From Streptomyces sp. MUM 178J (lineage in GTDB: Bacteria; Actinomycetota; Actinomycetes; Streptomycetales; Streptomycetaceae): a DNA stretch of 64,000 nt. Shown here in pieces: positions 33,744 to 43,160 of this stretch. Position 1 is the stretch's first letter, and each line of letters starts with the position of its first letter. The translations under genes and the position numbers were made by a program. The notes under the pieces were generated by a model that saw only the letters and a list, made by a program, of their open reading frames with translations, had not been told where the DNA came from and did not search any database. The stretch lies in contig NZ_JADWYQ010000006.1 of assembly GCF_022414575.1 (NCBI RefSeq), positions 103,246 through 167,245 on the forward strand, written 5' to 3'.

Positions 33744-34823
33744 ATGAAGAGTGCCCTCCGCGTCGGACTCGTCGGCTACGGCCTGGCAGGTTCCGTCTTC
33801 CACGCCCCGCTGATCGCGGCGACCGAGGGCCTCGCCCTCGACACGATCGTCACCTCCAGCCCCGAGCGCCGGGAGCAGGCGCGCGGCGAATTCCCCGCCG
33901 TGCGCTTCGCCGACTCGCCCGAAGAGCTGTGGGACCGGAGCGGCGAGCTCGATCTGGTGGTGGTCGCGTCCCCGAACAAGACCCATGTCCCGCTCGCCGC
34001 CGCCGCGCTGCGTTCCGGTCTGCCGGTCGTCGTGGACAAACCGGTCGCCGGGACCGCAGCGGAGGCGCGCGAGCTGGCGGCGCTCGCCGAGGAGCGCGGA
34101 CTGCTGATCTCCGTCTTCCAGAACCGCCGCTGGGACAGTGACTTCCTCACCCTCCGCAGACTGCTGGCAAACGGCGAGCTGGGCGAGGTACAGCGTTTTG
34201 AGTCCCGCTTCGAGCGGTGGCGTCCCCAGCTCAAGGGCGGCTGGCGGGAGTCCGGCGACCCGCAGGAGATCGGCGGACTGCTGTACGACCTGGGCAGCCA
34301 TGTCGTCGACCAGGCGCTCGCGCTCTTCGGCCCGGCGCTCCGTGTCTACGCGGAGGCGGATGTGCGCCGTCCGGGCGCGGAGGCGGACGACGACACCTTC
34401 ATCGCCGTCACGCACGCGGGCGGGGTGCGCTCCCATCTGTATGTCAGCGCCACGGCCGCGCAGCTCGGCCCGCGCTTTCGGGTGCTCGGCTCGCGCGCGG
34501 GCTATGTCAAGTACGGCCTGGACCCGCAGGAGGCCGCTCTGCGCGAGGGGCGGCGGCCGGGGCCCGGGGAGCCGGCGTGGGGCGCGGAGCCGGAGTCGGC
34601 GTGGGGCCGGGTGGGAGCGGGCGAGTCCCCGCTGACCGGCGGGGGCCGACCGCTGGCCACCGTGCCGGGCGCCTACCCGGCGTACTACGCGGCGGTGGAA
34701 CGGGCGCTGCGCGAGAGGACCGCGCCGCCCGTCACCGTCGAGGAGGCCGCCGCCGCGCTGGACGTCCTGGAGGCCGCGCTGCGCTCCGCCCGTGACGGCG
34801 TGACCGTGGAGCTCTCCTCATGA
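33744..34823 (+). CDS. Gfo/Idh/MocA family oxidoreductase
   Basis: 359 residues from ATG 33744. The Rossmann start (RVGLVGYGLAGSVFHAPLIAA) and VVVDKPVAGTAAEA, with the catalytic Lys, define a Gfo/Idh/MocA NAD(P)-dependent oxidoreductase. A C-terminal sheet domain with GGLLYDLGSHVVDQALALFG supplies the active-site His. Close relatives resemble YdgJ/scyllo-inositol-type dehydrogenases, but the sugar is not evident. It is divergent from a ROK regulator and overlapped by the next gene (ATGA), so oxidoreductase and HbpS-like protein form a two-gene operon under the palindrome at 33713. Confidence 0.87.
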   Translation: MKSALRVGLVGYGLAGSVFHAPLIAATEGLALDTIVTSSPERREQARGEFPAVRFADSPEELWDRSGELDLVVVASPNKTHVPLAAAALRSGLPVVVDKPVAGTAAEARELAALAEERGLLISVFQNRRWDSDFLTLRRLLANGELGEVQRFESRFERWRPQLKGGWRESGDPQEIGGLLYDLGSHVVDQALALFGPALRVYAEADVRRPGAEADDDTFIAVTHAGGVRSHLYVSATAAQLGPRFRVLGSRAGYVKYGLDPQEAALREGRRPGPGEPAWGAEPESAWGRVGAGESPLTGGGRPLATVPGAYPAYYAAVERALRERTAPPVTVEEAAAALDVLEAALRSARDGVTVELSS

Positions 34824-35320
34824 GCAGCAGCACACCGCCCCCGCCGGCCGTCGAGGAGATCGAGGCACAGGAGCGCCGACTGACCCTGCCCCGTCTCACG
34901 TACGACGACGCCTGGGCGCTCGGCAAGCTGCTCGTCTCACTGGCGCGGACGCGCCGTGCCCCCGTCGCGATCGACATTCGCCGCGGGCCGCAGCAGCTCT
35001 TCCACTGCGCGCTGCCGGGTTCGAGCGCGGACAACGACGCGTGGATCGACCGCAAGAGGCGGGTCGTGGAGCGCTACGGAGAGAGTTCGTGCCTGGTGGG
35101 GGCCAGGCAACGCGCCAAGGGCACGACGTTCGAGGCGTCCTCGCGCCTCGACCCGGATGTGTACGCGGCCCACGGCGGCTCGTTCCCGCTCGCGGTCGAC
35201 GGCGTGGGCGTCGTGGGCGCGGTGACGGTCTCGGGCCTGCCGCAGGCGGAGGACCACGCGCTGGTGGTCGAGGCGCTGGAGCGCTTCAAGCTGGAGCACT
35301 TCCGGAAGACGCCGTCTTAG
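34820..35320 (+). CDS. UPF0303/HbpS-like heme-degrading-domain protein
   Basis: 166 residues, start overlapping the oxidoreductase stop by four bases. The compact cytoplasmic protein has the UPF0303 pattern ([42 protein letters not shown], then [20 protein letters not shown]). It belongs to the GlcG/HbpS-like fold group. Some members bind heme or small ligands; many accompany sugar oxidoreductases. The stop codons of this gene and the convergent choice-of-anchor gene overlap within TTAG, so the two transcripts have no intergenic spacer. Confidence 0.8.
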   Translation: MSSSTPPPPAVEEIEAQERRLTLPRLTYDDAWALGKLLVSLARTRRAPVAIDIRRGPQQLFHCALPGSSADNDAWIDRKRRVVERYGESSCLVGARQRAKGTTFEASSRLDPDVYAAHGGSFPLAVDGVGVVGAVTVSGLPQAEDHALVVEALERFKLEHFRKTPS

Positions 35321-36861
35321 GCCTCGTCGTCGGGGGTGTTCCGCCGTACTCGGGCGACGGCCACGGCTCCTACGCCCGCGGCGAGCAGGGCGGCGGACAG
35401 CGCGGCCAGGACGGTGAGCCCGCTGCCCGACGCGCCGGTGTCGGGCAGCTCGCCGCCGCCCGTCGTTCCGCCGGTGGAACCGCCGCCGGTCGACCCGCCA
35501 CCGCTGGTGCCGCCGTCCGAGCCTCCGGTGGAACCGCCCGCCGTATCGCCGCTCGACGAGGGATCTGCTGGTGCGGGACTCAGGGCAGGGCTCGCGGGAC
35601 TCGGGTCAGGGCCGGTCGGATTCGGGTCCGGGTCCGGGTCCGGGCCCGCGGGAATCGGCTCCGGCTCGGTCGGGTCCGGGGAGGCCGGCTCCGGCTCGGT
35701 CGGGTCCGGGGACGCCGGGTCCGGGGACGCCGGGTCCGGGGACGCCGGGTCCGGGGACGCCGGGTCCGGGGACGCCGGCTCGGGCGCCGGCGACTCCTCG
35801 ACGCACGACGGCAGCTCCCCGTCGAACGGATACGCGTGCAGCTCCTGCCCGCCGCCCCTCCCCTCCTCCGAGGTGTGCGTCAGCGACCCCGTGGTGAAGA
35901 GCCGGCCGTTCACACCGGGCAGCGTCACCGTCGTCATGCTGTGCGGCTCGCCCACGAGCACGCTCCCCTGGAACTGCCCCGTGCCCACCAGCCGTACGGT
36001 GGCGGCATCGGGGAAGTTCCACAGCAGCCGCTCCCGCAGACCACCGGGCAGGCTCCCGGCATACGTGCTGACGGTGCGGCTCTCCCCGATCAGGTTGACC
36101 AGAACGGTCGCGCCCGACGGGATGCCCCGGAAGGTGATCCCCTGCTGCCCGCCGGACTCCGTCGTCAGATCGAAGTCGACGTTGAAGACCTGGAGGCCGG
36201 AGACGCCGTCGCCGGTGAAGACGGTCGCGCCGCCGTTGTTGACGGCGGTTCCGGTGGGTTCGCGCGGGGCGTCCCCGTCCGGATACGCGTAGCAGCGGCT
36301 GGCCGCGGCGAACTCCCGCCGCAGCTCCGTGAACGGGTCGGCCGCCCCCGGGTCGGACACGGCGGACGGGACGACGGCGCCGGTGAGGGTCCCTCCGTAC
36401 CGTACGGCTCCGGAGGCGCGGCCCGCCTCGGCCAGCAGGCGCTGCCCGGCGGCGACGGTCAGATCGCCGCCCGCGGTGAGGAAGTCCGTTCCGTCGTCGG
36501 GAGGCACGCGCGAGCCGACGCCCACGACGCCGACGTTGTAGACGGCGGAGACGCCGGTGCGCTTGTCCATGTCGAACCGGTCGAGGACGACGATCCTGCC
36601 CTCCGCCTCGGCGGCGGCTCCCCGTACGAGGAAGTCATCGCCGACGAAGACGTTGATGTTGTTGTCCCGGCCGGCGAGCGGGCCGTTGTAGAGCTCGGGA
36701 TGCGGAGTGGGGCAGCGGCCCGGCAGGCAGTGCCCGAGACCGCTGGGGAGCGGGGCGGCGACCCCCCAGGCGGCGAGGGCTCCGAGGAGGACGGCCGCCC
36801 CGGCGACGCTCGCGGAGGCGGATGCGGCGGCGCGGGAGCGCGGCGAAGTCTTCTTTCTCAT
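35317..36861 (-). CDS. Choice-of-anchor A domain LPDTG surface protein
   Basis: 514 residues from ATG 36861. A signal sequence ([22 protein letters not shown]) is followed by a choice-of-anchor A domain with the typical start [25 protein letters not shown] and later [24 protein letters not shown] and [22 protein letters not shown] repeat linker of five or more SPDPA units and a Gly/Ser/Thr stretch lead to LPDTG, a hydrophobic helix and a basic tail. It is wall-anchored by a sortase and probably adhesive or structural. Two Cys in PSCVEES and GHCLPGRC may form a disulfide. No Shine-Dalgarno was seen before the start. It is convergent with the UPF0303 gene. Confidence 0.85.
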   Translation of the reverse strand: MRKKTSPRSRAAASASASVAGAAVLLGALAAWGVAAPLPSGLGHCLPGRCPTPHPELYNGPLAGRDNNINVFVGDDFLVRGAAAEAEGRIVVLDRFDMDKRTGVSAVYNVGVVGVGSRVPPDDGTDFLTAGGDLTVAAGQRLLAEAGRASGAVRYGGTLTGAVVPSAVSDPGAADPFTELRREFAAASRCYAYPDGDAPREPTGTAVNNGGATVFTGDGVSGLQVFNVDFDLTTESGGQQGITFRGIPSGATVLVNLIGESRTVSTYAGSLPGGLRERLLWNFPDAATVRLVGTGQFQGSVLVGEPHSMTTVTLPGVNGRLFTTGSLTHTSEEGRGGGQELHAYPFDGELPSCVEESPAPEPASPDPASPDPASPDPASPDPASPDPTEPEPASPDPTEPEPIPAGPDPDPDPNPTGPDPSPASPALSPAPADPSSSGDTAGGSTGGSDGGTSGGGSTGGGSTGGTTGGGELPDTGASGSGLTVLAALSAALLAAGVGAVAVARVRRNTPDDEA

Positions 36862-36956
36862 ACGTCGCAATATGTGAAAATCGGTCAGGCGGGCCCGGCC
36901 AACACGCCCGACACACCCGCCGCGCCGCCCCGCATTCCCTCGTTTCGCTCGTCCGC

Positions 36957-37817
36957 CTACGCGTCCTTGAACTCCTGGCGCTGGCGTCCGAGCCCCTGGA
37001 TCTCCAGCTCCACGACATCGCCCGCGCGCAGGAACGGCTTCGGCTCCGGCTGCCCGAGCGCCACGCCCGCCGGGGTGCCGGTGTTGATGACGTCGCCGGG
37101 GTACAGGGTCATAAAGCGGCTGACGTACCGGACGACGTCCGCCACCGGGAAGATCTGGTCCGCGGTGCTGCCGTCCTGCCGGAGCCGGCCGTTGACCCAC
37201 AGCCTCAGGGACAGCGCCTGGGGGTCGGGAACCTCGTCCGCGGTCACCAGCCAGGGCCCGAGTGGGTTGAACGTCTCGCAGTTCTTGCCCTTGTCCCAGG
37301 TCCCGCCGCGCTCCAGCTGGAACTCACGCTCGGAGACATCGTGCGAGACCGCGTATCCGGCGACGTACGACAGCGGGTCCTCGTCGTCCGCCAGATAGCG
37401 CGCGGTCCGGCCGATGACGACCGCGAGCTCCGCCTCCCAGTCGGTCTTGCGGCTGCGCCGCGGCACCAGGACAACATCGTGCGGGCCGACGACCGTGTCC
37501 GCCGCCTTGAAGAACACGACCGGCTCGGCGGGGGGCTCCGCGCCGGTCTCGGCCGCGTGATCGTGGTAGTTCAGCCCGATGCACACCACTTTGCCGATAC
37601 GGGCCACCGGCGGTCCGATGCGCAGCCCGGCGGCGTCCAGGGCGGGCAGTTCGCCGCCTGCCGCAGCCTGCCGCACCCGGGCGAGGGCGTCCGGATCGGC
37701 GAGCAGTTCCCCGTCGACGTCCGCCGCCAGCCCGGACAGATCCCGCAGGGTCGTCCCGTCCTCGTCGAGCAGCGCCGGACGCTCCGCGCCCGCCGCACCG
37801 ACACGCAGCAGCTTCAT
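36957..37817 (-). CDS. Fumarylacetoacetate hydrolase (FAH) family protein
   Basis: 286 residues from ATG 37817, with GGGAGAAG seven bases upstream. After a short N-terminal domain comes the FAH fold: [32 protein letters not shown], the metal-binding [26 protein letters not shown] and [16 protein letters not shown]. Metal-binding Glu and Asp residues are present. Members hydrolyse or decarboxylate 1,3-diketo acids such as acylpyruvate or homoprotocatechuate products. No aromatic-degradation genes adjoin, so a general acylpyruvase or oxaloacetate-decarboxylase role is equally possible. The gene stands alone between the surface protein and the YidC pair, all leftward. Confidence 0.87.
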   Translation of the reverse strand: MKLLRVGAAGAERPALLDEDGTTLRDLSGLAADVDGELLADPDALARVRQAAAGGELPALDAAGLRIGPPVARIGKVVCIGLNYHDHAAETGAEPPAEPVVFFKAADTVVGPHDVVLVPRRSRKTDWEAELAVVIGRTARYLADDEDPLSYVAGYAVSHDVSEREFQLERGGTWDKGKNCETFNPLGPWLVTADEVPDPQALSLRLWVNGRLRQDGSTADQIFPVADVVRYVSRFMTLYPGDVINTGTPAGVALGQPEPKPFLRAGDVVELEIQGLGRQRQEFKDA

Positions 37818-37937
37818 GGTCTTCTCCCTGTGGTCGAGGTGAGGCCCCGGCCGATGGAGTGCGGCCATCGGAGGATTGGCTGATCCTCCAAGAGCCCCGG
37901 CCGCTCCGCAAGACCCTGTTCACCACCTGGACCGCCG

Positions 37938-38609
37938 CTAGGCCGTGAGAAGCGCCCGCTCCGCCGCGGTCCAGGCGGCGCTGACGGTGACATAGAGGGC
38001 GGCGGCCAGGGGGACGACGGCGACGGTGACCAGCGTGCCGAAGGACAGCAGCGGCAGCACCCTCGTCACGCCCGCAGGCACCCCCTCCGGCGTCGCCCCC
38101 GAGGCTGCGAACTGCCGCTTCCCCCGCACGTACATGAACGTGGCAACGGCGGCGACGATCAGAAACAGGGCGACGTACACCAGTCCGGCCGGACCGAAGA
38201 CCCCGCCCTGGCCGATCGCGGACAGCCAGTTCCCGGCGAGCGGCGCGGCGAGCAGCGTCCCGCCGACGCCGCCGCCGGCGAACAGGTGGTACATCAGCAG
38301 AAACGCGGGCAGCTGCAGCAGGCTGGGCAGACAGCCCGCCAGCGGGGACACGTTCTCCCTGCCGTGCAGCTCCAACACGGCCCGCTGGAGCCGCTCCGGA
38401 TCATTGCGGTACTTCGTGCGCAACGCGGCGACCTGCGGCGCGAGCCGCGCCCTGGCCCGCTGGCCGCGGGCGGCGGCACGGGAGAGCGGATGGATCGCAA
38501 GCCGTACGAGCACGGTGAACACCACGATCGCGGCGGCCGTGGCGGATGTGTGGAACAGCGGCCGGAGCAGCGCGGCGAGCTGCTCGACAAGCGTGGCGAA
38601 AAAGGACAT
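37938..38609 (-). CDS. YidC/Oxa1-family membrane insertase, short paralogue
   Basis: 223 residues from ATG 38609, eight bases after GGAGG. The core 60KD_IMP domain has five predicted helices and the conserved membrane Arg in FTVLVRLAIHPLSRAAARGQRA, then a cytoplasmic hairpin LAPQVAALRTKYRNDPERLQ and PLAGCLPSLLQLPAFLLMYHLF. It lacks the large periplasmic domain of proteobacterial YidC, as in Gram-positive homologues. The main yidC is in the dnaA-rnpA region in Streptomyces, so this is an accessory copy. The DUF6412-type membrane protein 101 bases upstream is probably co-transcribed. Confidence 0.87.
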   Translation of the reverse strand: MSFFATLVEQLAALLRPLFHTSATAAAIVVFTVLVRLAIHPLSRAAARGQRARARLAPQVAALRTKYRNDPERLQRAVLELHGRENVSPLAGCLPSLLQLPAFLLMYHLFAGGGVGGTLLAAPLAGNWLSAIGQGGVFGPAGLVYVALFLIVAAVATFMYVRGKRQFAASGATPEGVPAGVTRVLPLLSFGTLVTVAVVPLAAALYVTVSAAWTAAERALLTA

Positions 38610-38710
38610 GGGTGAGCCCTCCGGGGTCTCGTCGTGCCGATGGAGAACGTGCATGCGGCATGACGACTGCGGAGGGACCGGTCGGCTGACCGGCGTCCGC
38701 CCGCTCGCCC

Positions 38711-38989
38711 CTACGCGGCCGTCACGAGGAGACCCCGCCCGGGAGCCCGGGGCCTGGTGCGCCCGCGGGCGTCCGGATCACGCTGAGGAAGGAAGGCGGT
38801 ACGCCGCTCACGGTCGCGGATGGCGGTGCGGACGCGGGTGCGGGGCACGGCGGGCGCACAGCGCGCACTGATGACGGCGCAGACGGCGGCCGCGGCGAAA
38901 GCGAGGGCGACCGCGGCCAGACCGCCGTCGCCGTCGACAAGGAGGACCTCGAGGAGCAGCAGAAAGAGAAACGCGACCGGCCGGAACAC
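38711..38989 (-). CDS. Small membrane protein (DUF6412-like)
   Basis: 92 residues from GTG 38989, with GGGGAGGGAC upstream. Two hydrophobic segments (VFRPVAFLFLLLLEVLLVDG and LAAVALAFAAAAVCAVIS) are followed by a basic tail with TAIRDRERRTAFLPQRDPDARGRTRPRAPG. The family assignment is from memory; such proteins accompany Oxa1-like insertases in Streptomyces. It may be a partner or client of the insertase gene downstream. Function otherwise unknown. Confidence 0.68.
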   Translation of the reverse strand: MFRPVAFLFLLLLEVLLVDGDGGLAAVALAFAAAAVCAVISARCAPAVPRTRVRTAIRDRERRTAFLPQRDPDARGRTRPRAPGRGLLVTAA

Positions 38990-39049
38990 GGTCCCTCCCC
39001 CCTCATGCGCACATCTGTCCATACCGTTGTACACACCCGTTATACACGA

Positions 39050-39229
39050 CTACCGGGTCCGCACCGCGGCCAACTCCCCCCACACCACCAGCCGGTAGGC
39101 CGAACTGAACTCGGGCGTGCAGGTGGTCAGCGTGAGGTAGCGGCCGGGCCGGTCGTAGCCGGCGGAGGGCCGCACCAGGCTGCGCGGCACGGGCGCACGA
39201 TAGGCCGTACCCGCCCAAGTCACCAGGCG
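39050..39229 (-). pseudogene. C-terminal relic of a class E sortase
   Basis: A leftward frame ending with TAG at 39050 reads LVTWAGTAYRAPVPRSLVRP, then GRYLTLTTCTPEFSSAYRLVVWGEL. TLTTC with the following pattern is the catalytic Cys block of class E sortases. Only about 60 residues remain: the membrane anchor, the His-containing strand and the start are missing, and the frame runs upstream into the oppositely oriented SEC-C gene. It is therefore a truncated gene. The surrounding 38990-39285 region has no other gene. Confidence 0.7.
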
Positions 39230-39285
39230 CAGATGAGAATCGGGGCGCCCCCGCCGAACCCCCATACGGCAGTACGGTGTCTGGC

Positions 39286-40296
39286 ATGCGCCCCGACACG
39301 CCTGCCGATCACTCCGCCGAAGCCGAGCGCCTGCTGCGCACCGCCGAGCGCTACCCCGAGGACAAGGAGCCACTGCTCCTGCGGGCCGCGGCCCACCTCG
39401 AACTCGCCGGCGCCCGCGAACGCGCCTCGGCCCTCTACGACCGTCTGCTCACCGACTCCCCGGAACACCCCCTGCTGATCAAGGCCCTCCAAGCGGCCAA
39501 TCTCTGGGAGTACGGACACGAGGCCGAGGCCCGCGCCCTGATCGCCGGCGTACGCGCGGCCGCCCCGGCGGACGCGGCCCCGTGGGAGATCGTCGCGGAG
39601 ACGCTGGAGTCCCACGACGAGCTCGAGGACTCCCACGACTGCTTCACCACGGCCCTTGAGCTACTCCTCCCGGCAGGCGAGAACGACGTCCCCTACTCCA
39701 TCCAGTCCCTGCTGACCGGCCGCCACCGCGTCCGCCGGCTCCTGGGCCTCCCCCACGACGACCGCGACGCCCTGGCCGACCGCGTCCACACCGGCGACAT
39801 CTCCCTGGACGAACTCCACGACCCCAAGCGGCTGTGGGCCCTGGGCTCCGACAACCCCGCCGAACTCCAGGCCGAGATCGCCCGCCTCCGCTCCGAGCTG
39901 GGCTCCTACCGCTCCGCGCTCTCCCGCCCCTTCCCGGTGACCGTCCTCCACTGGCCGGAGCCCGAGTTCCGCGAACTCCTCACGGCCTGCCCGGAGCTAC
40001 AGACGGAGTACCCCACCTACGAGGCCCACCTCACGGACATCGAAGCCTCCCTCCGCGAGCTCGCCGCCACCGGCACCCGCAACCTGGGCATCGTCCGCGG
40101 CACGGTCCCCTCCTACGAGGCCTTCGCCGCCTCCGAACAGTCCACCCCCGCCAACCCGGCGCTCCTCCCCCAATACGCCACCACCCTCGCCGCCCGCGGC
40201 CACGCCACCCCCTGGCCGCCCGCCAAGGGCGCCCCATGCTGGTGCGGCTCGGGCACGGCATACCGCGACTGCCACGGCGAGCAGCCTCAGGGGTGA
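39286..40296 (+). CDS. Helical repeat protein with C-terminal SEC-C zinc motif
   Basis: 336 residues from ATG 39286 (GTG 39277 possible). The N-terminal half is tetratricopeptide-like (AEAERLLRTAERYPEDKEPLLLRAAAHLELAGARERASALYDRLL, AAPWEIVAETLESHDELEDSHDCFTTALELL). The middle part is helical and acidic. The last 15 residues are a SEC-C zinc finger (CWCGSGTAYRDCHG). SEC-C modules occur on SecA and on stand-alone ribosome-associated or unknown proteins. Cytoplasmic. The promoter region overlaps the sortase relic, so its start region may be recent. Function unknown. Confidence 0.78.
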   Translation: MRPDTPADHSAEAERLLRTAERYPEDKEPLLLRAAAHLELAGARERASALYDRLLTDSPEHPLLIKALQAANLWEYGHEAEARALIAGVRAAAPADAAPWEIVAETLESHDELEDSHDCFTTALELLLPAGENDVPYSIQSLLTGRHRVRRLLGLPHDDRDALADRVHTGDISLDELHDPKRLWALGSDNPAELQAEIARLRSELGSYRSALSRPFPVTVLHWPEPEFRELLTACPELQTEYPTYEAHLTDIEASLRELAATGTRNLGIVRGTVPSYEAFAASEQSTPANPALLPQYATTLAARGHATPWPPAKGAPCWCGSGTAYRDCHGEQPQG

Positions 40297-40353
40297 TGCG
40301 GCAGCGGCGGACCAGCTGCGATCATTGGCGGAACGGCTGTACGAAGGGGAAGT

Positions 40354-41055
40354 GTGTCAGGCAACCACGAAGCTCCCAGGGCGACACGGCTCATCCGCAG
40401 CGAGATCAGGAAGTTCATGGATCAGCCGGATCCGAACGACCCGACCGCCAGGCTGCGCAATGCCGCCGCGGCCGTGTATGCCTTCTACGACTTCGACGAG
40501 GAACCCATCTATGTGGGGCAGACCTCAGAGGGAGTCGGCACTCGGATCGGCAGGCATCTCACCGGGCAGCGCTCGGATGCGGTGGCCAAGTTCGTGCTGG
40601 ACCCGTTCGAGGTCGCTTGGATCGCTGTGTGGACACTGCCCCACATAGCCGCGATGAAGGTGAAGGCCGCAGAGAAGCGCCGCCAGCTGAATCCCTACGA
40701 GTCGACGGTCTACCAGCGCTTGAGGGATGAGTCGATGTTCAAGGCGGTCTTGAACGAAGCGGTTCCGGAGGAGTGCGCGCCTGTTGACCTCCCCACCCCC
40801 GTCCGGGGACGCATCATTCCCGACGAACTCTGGGAGGATCGGGCCCACAAGGACGTACGCATCGCGCGCAGAGCCGCCCACGTCGGACGGCTCTCCCAGC
40901 TGATCAGCGAACGCCAGCCCAGTCCGGGCCTGCGCCGGACGCTGCACCTGCAAGCGCAACGTCTGGAGTGGCTGAGCAACGAGAGGTTGGCAGAGCTCGG
41001 CATCCCCCAGCAGCCGAAGGCCGACGAGCAACTTGAGATCACCGACGAGGACTGA
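40354..41055 (+). CDS. GIY-YIG nuclease, probable type II restriction endonuclease (Eco29kI-like)
   Basis: 233 residues from GTG 40354, with AAGGGGAAGT upstream. The GIY-YIG core is AFYDFD..PIYVGQT with Y45 and Y53, an R64-x3-H68 pair (TRIGRHL) and a Glu at 116 (NPYEST). This Tyr-Tyr-Arg-His-Glu layout is that of Eco29kI-type restriction enzymes, which recognise CCGCGG. A C5 methyltransferase follows on the opposite strand, 73 bases away, and a Vsr repair nuclease beyond it, so the set is a complete restriction-modification system. GC is lower than in neighbouring genes, suggesting transfer. Recognition of CCGCGG here is only an inference. Confidence 0.82.
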   Translation: MSGNHEAPRATRLIRSEIRKFMDQPDPNDPTARLRNAAAAVYAFYDFDEEPIYVGQTSEGVGTRIGRHLTGQRSDAVAKFVLDPFEVAWIAVWTLPHIAAMKVKAAEKRRQLNPYESTVYQRLRDESMFKAVLNEAVPEECAPVDLPTPVRGRIIPDELWEDRAHKDVRIARRAAHVGRLSQLISERQPSPGLRRTLHLQAQRLEWLSNERLAELGIPQQPKADEQLEITDED

Positions 41056-41128
41056 TCGGCCGTCCAGGGCGCACGGCAGCGGCGGAGGCTCTTTCTGGCC
41101 CTCCGCCGCGAGTCCGACTCGAGGACGG

Positions 41129-42370
41129 CTATCTGTGACCTGAAACCGCCGGCTTGAGGTAGTTCTCCGCCAACCACGCGACGGCGTTCACGCACACGGC
41201 ATCGCCGAACCCGAAGACGACCTGGCTGTCTCTCGCCGCCTGAATGTTGTAGTCGCCCGCCCCCATCAGACGGGCGTACTCCAGAGACGTCATCCAACGG
41301 ACTCCCACGCGAGCGTCACGTCCGACCTGCACCACCGCCTGCTTTGATGAACCGCCTCGCGCGGTCCGCAGGCAGCCTGCGATGTCGTCCGCTCGGATCT
41401 CCCAAGTGGGGACCCCCTTCCGCGTACGACGATAGGCCGTTCTGAAGGTCAACTCGCCTTGAGAAACGAGTTCTTTCAACCGAAGCGCCTGGATCTCCGA
41501 GAGGGATGAGAGAAACTTCTCCGTTCGCACCTCGTCCCACCAGCGCGAGTCGCCGTCCGGCAGGCGCTCGGCCACATCCGAGAAGCCCGCAGTCCGCAAG
41601 GCCGGGAGCTTGGTCATGTCGAGAGCCGCGCGATGTGTCCTGAGCTCCGGATCCGTGAAGACCTTTCCGAGCCACGCCGGGCGAATCGCCGAGACACTCC
41701 CGTCCTGTCGGGCCGGAGGCTCCAGACAGCCGACCAGGAAGAGACGGGGGCGAGACTGCGGCACCCAGCGACGCGCGTCCAAGGTGAGCACGTCGACGCT
41801 GTAGCCAAGGCTGTTCAGCGTCTTGATCGCAACCCGAATATCCTTACCGGAATGACTTGTGGCAAAGCCGTTCACATTCTCCAGCGCCACGACCGGAGGA
41901 AGCTCGCCGCTGTCCTTGTCGATCTCTTCCAGGATGCGAGTGAACTCAAAGAACGTGCTCGAATGCTTGCCGGCAAGCCCCTTCCTGCCGCCAGCCAGGG
42001 ATAGATCCGTGCAAGGGAAGGACGCCCACGCCAACGAAATGCCATCCGGGAGGTCAGAGGCTCGAACTTCCGCAATATCCTGCGGCAGATGAGAATCCTG
42101 TTCGACCTGGAAATGGTTGGCATACATCTGACACTTATCGCGGTCAAAGTCGTTCGCCCATGCCACTTGGAAACCTGCGGATTCCAGCCCGAGCCGAGCC
42201 AGGCCGATCCCGGCGAAGAACTCCGCCACCTTGTGCACCTGCACCTCGGCGCCCTCGTCCGCCGCTGCCGGCTCCTGCAGATCCTGCAGATCAAAGATGG
42301 CGGGGGGCTCTTCAGGCAGCACGGGCGCAACAGTCACGCGGTCGATCGTAGGCCACAACTCATCGATCAT
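41129..42370 (-). CDS. DNA cytosine-5 methyltransferase
   Basis: 413 residues from ATG 42370, eight bases after GGAGAG; ATG 42391 would add seven residues. C5-methyltransferase motifs: I FAGIGLARLG (52-61), IV ASFPCTDLSLAG with the catalytic C120, VI ALENVNG (E164), VIII PQSRPRLFLVG (205-209) and X GDAVCVNAVAWLAENYL. FPCTDLS replaces the common PPCQ-FS. The target recognition domain (about 250-350) is unfamiliar. It protects host DNA from the neighbouring GIY-YIG enzyme. Convergent with the nuclease and divergent from vsr; GC is clearly lower than the flanking core genes. Confidence 0.9.
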   Translation of the reverse strand: MIDELWPTIDRVTVAPVLPEEPPAIFDLQDLQEPAAADEGAEVQVHKVAEFFAGIGLARLGLESAGFQVAWANDFDRDKCQMYANHFQVEQDSHLPQDIAEVRASDLPDGISLAWASFPCTDLSLAGGRKGLAGKHSSTFFEFTRILEEIDKDSGELPPVVALENVNGFATSHSGKDIRVAIKTLNSLGYSVDVLTLDARRWVPQSRPRLFLVGCLEPPARQDGSVSAIRPAWLGKVFTDPELRTHRAALDMTKLPALRTAGFSDVAERLPDGDSRWWDEVRTEKFLSSLSEIQALRLKELVSQGELTFRTAYRRTRKGVPTWEIRADDIAGCLRTARGGSSKQAVVQVGRDARVGVRWMTSLEYARLMGAGDYNIQAARDSQVVFGFGDAVCVNAVAWLAENYLKPAVSGHR

Positions 42371-42674
42371 GCCGTGCTCTCTCCAGTTCATCAGCGCCGC
42401 ATCCGCGCAGCGATGGGACCGACAAGAGCCCGCTGTGGCTCATGTCACTCGTTCTGTCACCGACTGTATTCGGCACGACTGACAACGGGGCAGATCAGGT
42501 TCGCAAACATGCTTTCTCCCGACACGAGCAGCCGGGCTTACGGGAGTCGACCAATAGACAGGCACCCTCTTGGCGAGGTCAAGCCGCAGTCTCGCGATGT
42601 GGCCGCAGTCGCCGTAGTGCCTGCCATGAGGCAAGGCTGGACGCCATCAGGGAAGGTCACTATAAGGTTGATCT
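42371..42674. promoter_or_regulatory. Divergent region between methyltransferase and vsr
   Basis: 304 bases without a supported gene. A TATAAG hexamer at about 42661-42666 lies only eight bases before the vsr GTG, so that transcript is probably leaderless. AT content is higher than the chromosome average. I did not find a clear C-protein box or controller-protein gene. Confidence 0.45.
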
Positions 42675-43160
42675 GTGCCCCGCGATGAGAAGTCCTGGGC
42701 GTCGAGCCCGGCCGTGCGCGCCAGCATGCGGTCCAACCGAAGCCGTGACACGAAGCCGGAGCTCGCCCTACGCCGAGCCGTCCACGCCAAGGGGATGCGG
42801 TATCGCGTTGCCGTGCGTCCCCTGCCCGGCGTGCGCAGGACGGCTGACCTGGTCTTCACCCGCCTGAAGATCGCCGTGTTTCTCGACGGCTGCTTCTGGC
42901 ACGGCTGTCCCGTGCATCACACCAAGCCTGCCGCCAACGCCTCCTACTGGAGCGAGAAGGTGCGCAGAAACCGCGAGCGCGACGCCGAGATCGACCGGCT
43001 GCTGGAGAAAGAGGGCTGGCTCTCCATCCGCGTCTGGGAGCACGAGGACGCCAAGGCGGCCGCCGAGTTGATCGGCGCCGCCGTTGAGACTCGGCGTGGC
43101 GGGCCACACCGGGCCGGTGATGGAATGCACGCCAGCTCGCGGGACGACGCTACCGCCTAG
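42675..43160 (+). CDS. vsr: Very short patch repair endonuclease (Vsr)
   Basis: 161 residues from GTG 42675. The sequence matches Vsr throughout: RSNRSRDTKPELALRRAVHAKGMRYRV, the catalytic Asp D58 in TADLVFTRLKIAVFLDGCFWHGC, the Zn/active-site His H76, and YWSEKVRRNRERD..LEKEGWLSIRVWEHE. It nicks T:G mismatches that arise when 5-methylcytosine deaminates, so it guards against mutations caused by the adjacent methyltransferase. The C-terminal 25 residues are non-conserved. The gene ends where a broken regulator begins, marking the right edge of the island. Confidence 0.92.
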   Translation: MPRDEKSWASSPAVRASMRSNRSRDTKPELALRRAVHAKGMRYRVAVRPLPGVRRTADLVFTRLKIAVFLDGCFWHGCPVHHTKPAANASYWSEKVRRNRERDAEIDRLLEKEGWLSIRVWEHEDAKAAAELIGAAVETRRGGPHRAGDGMHASSRDDATA

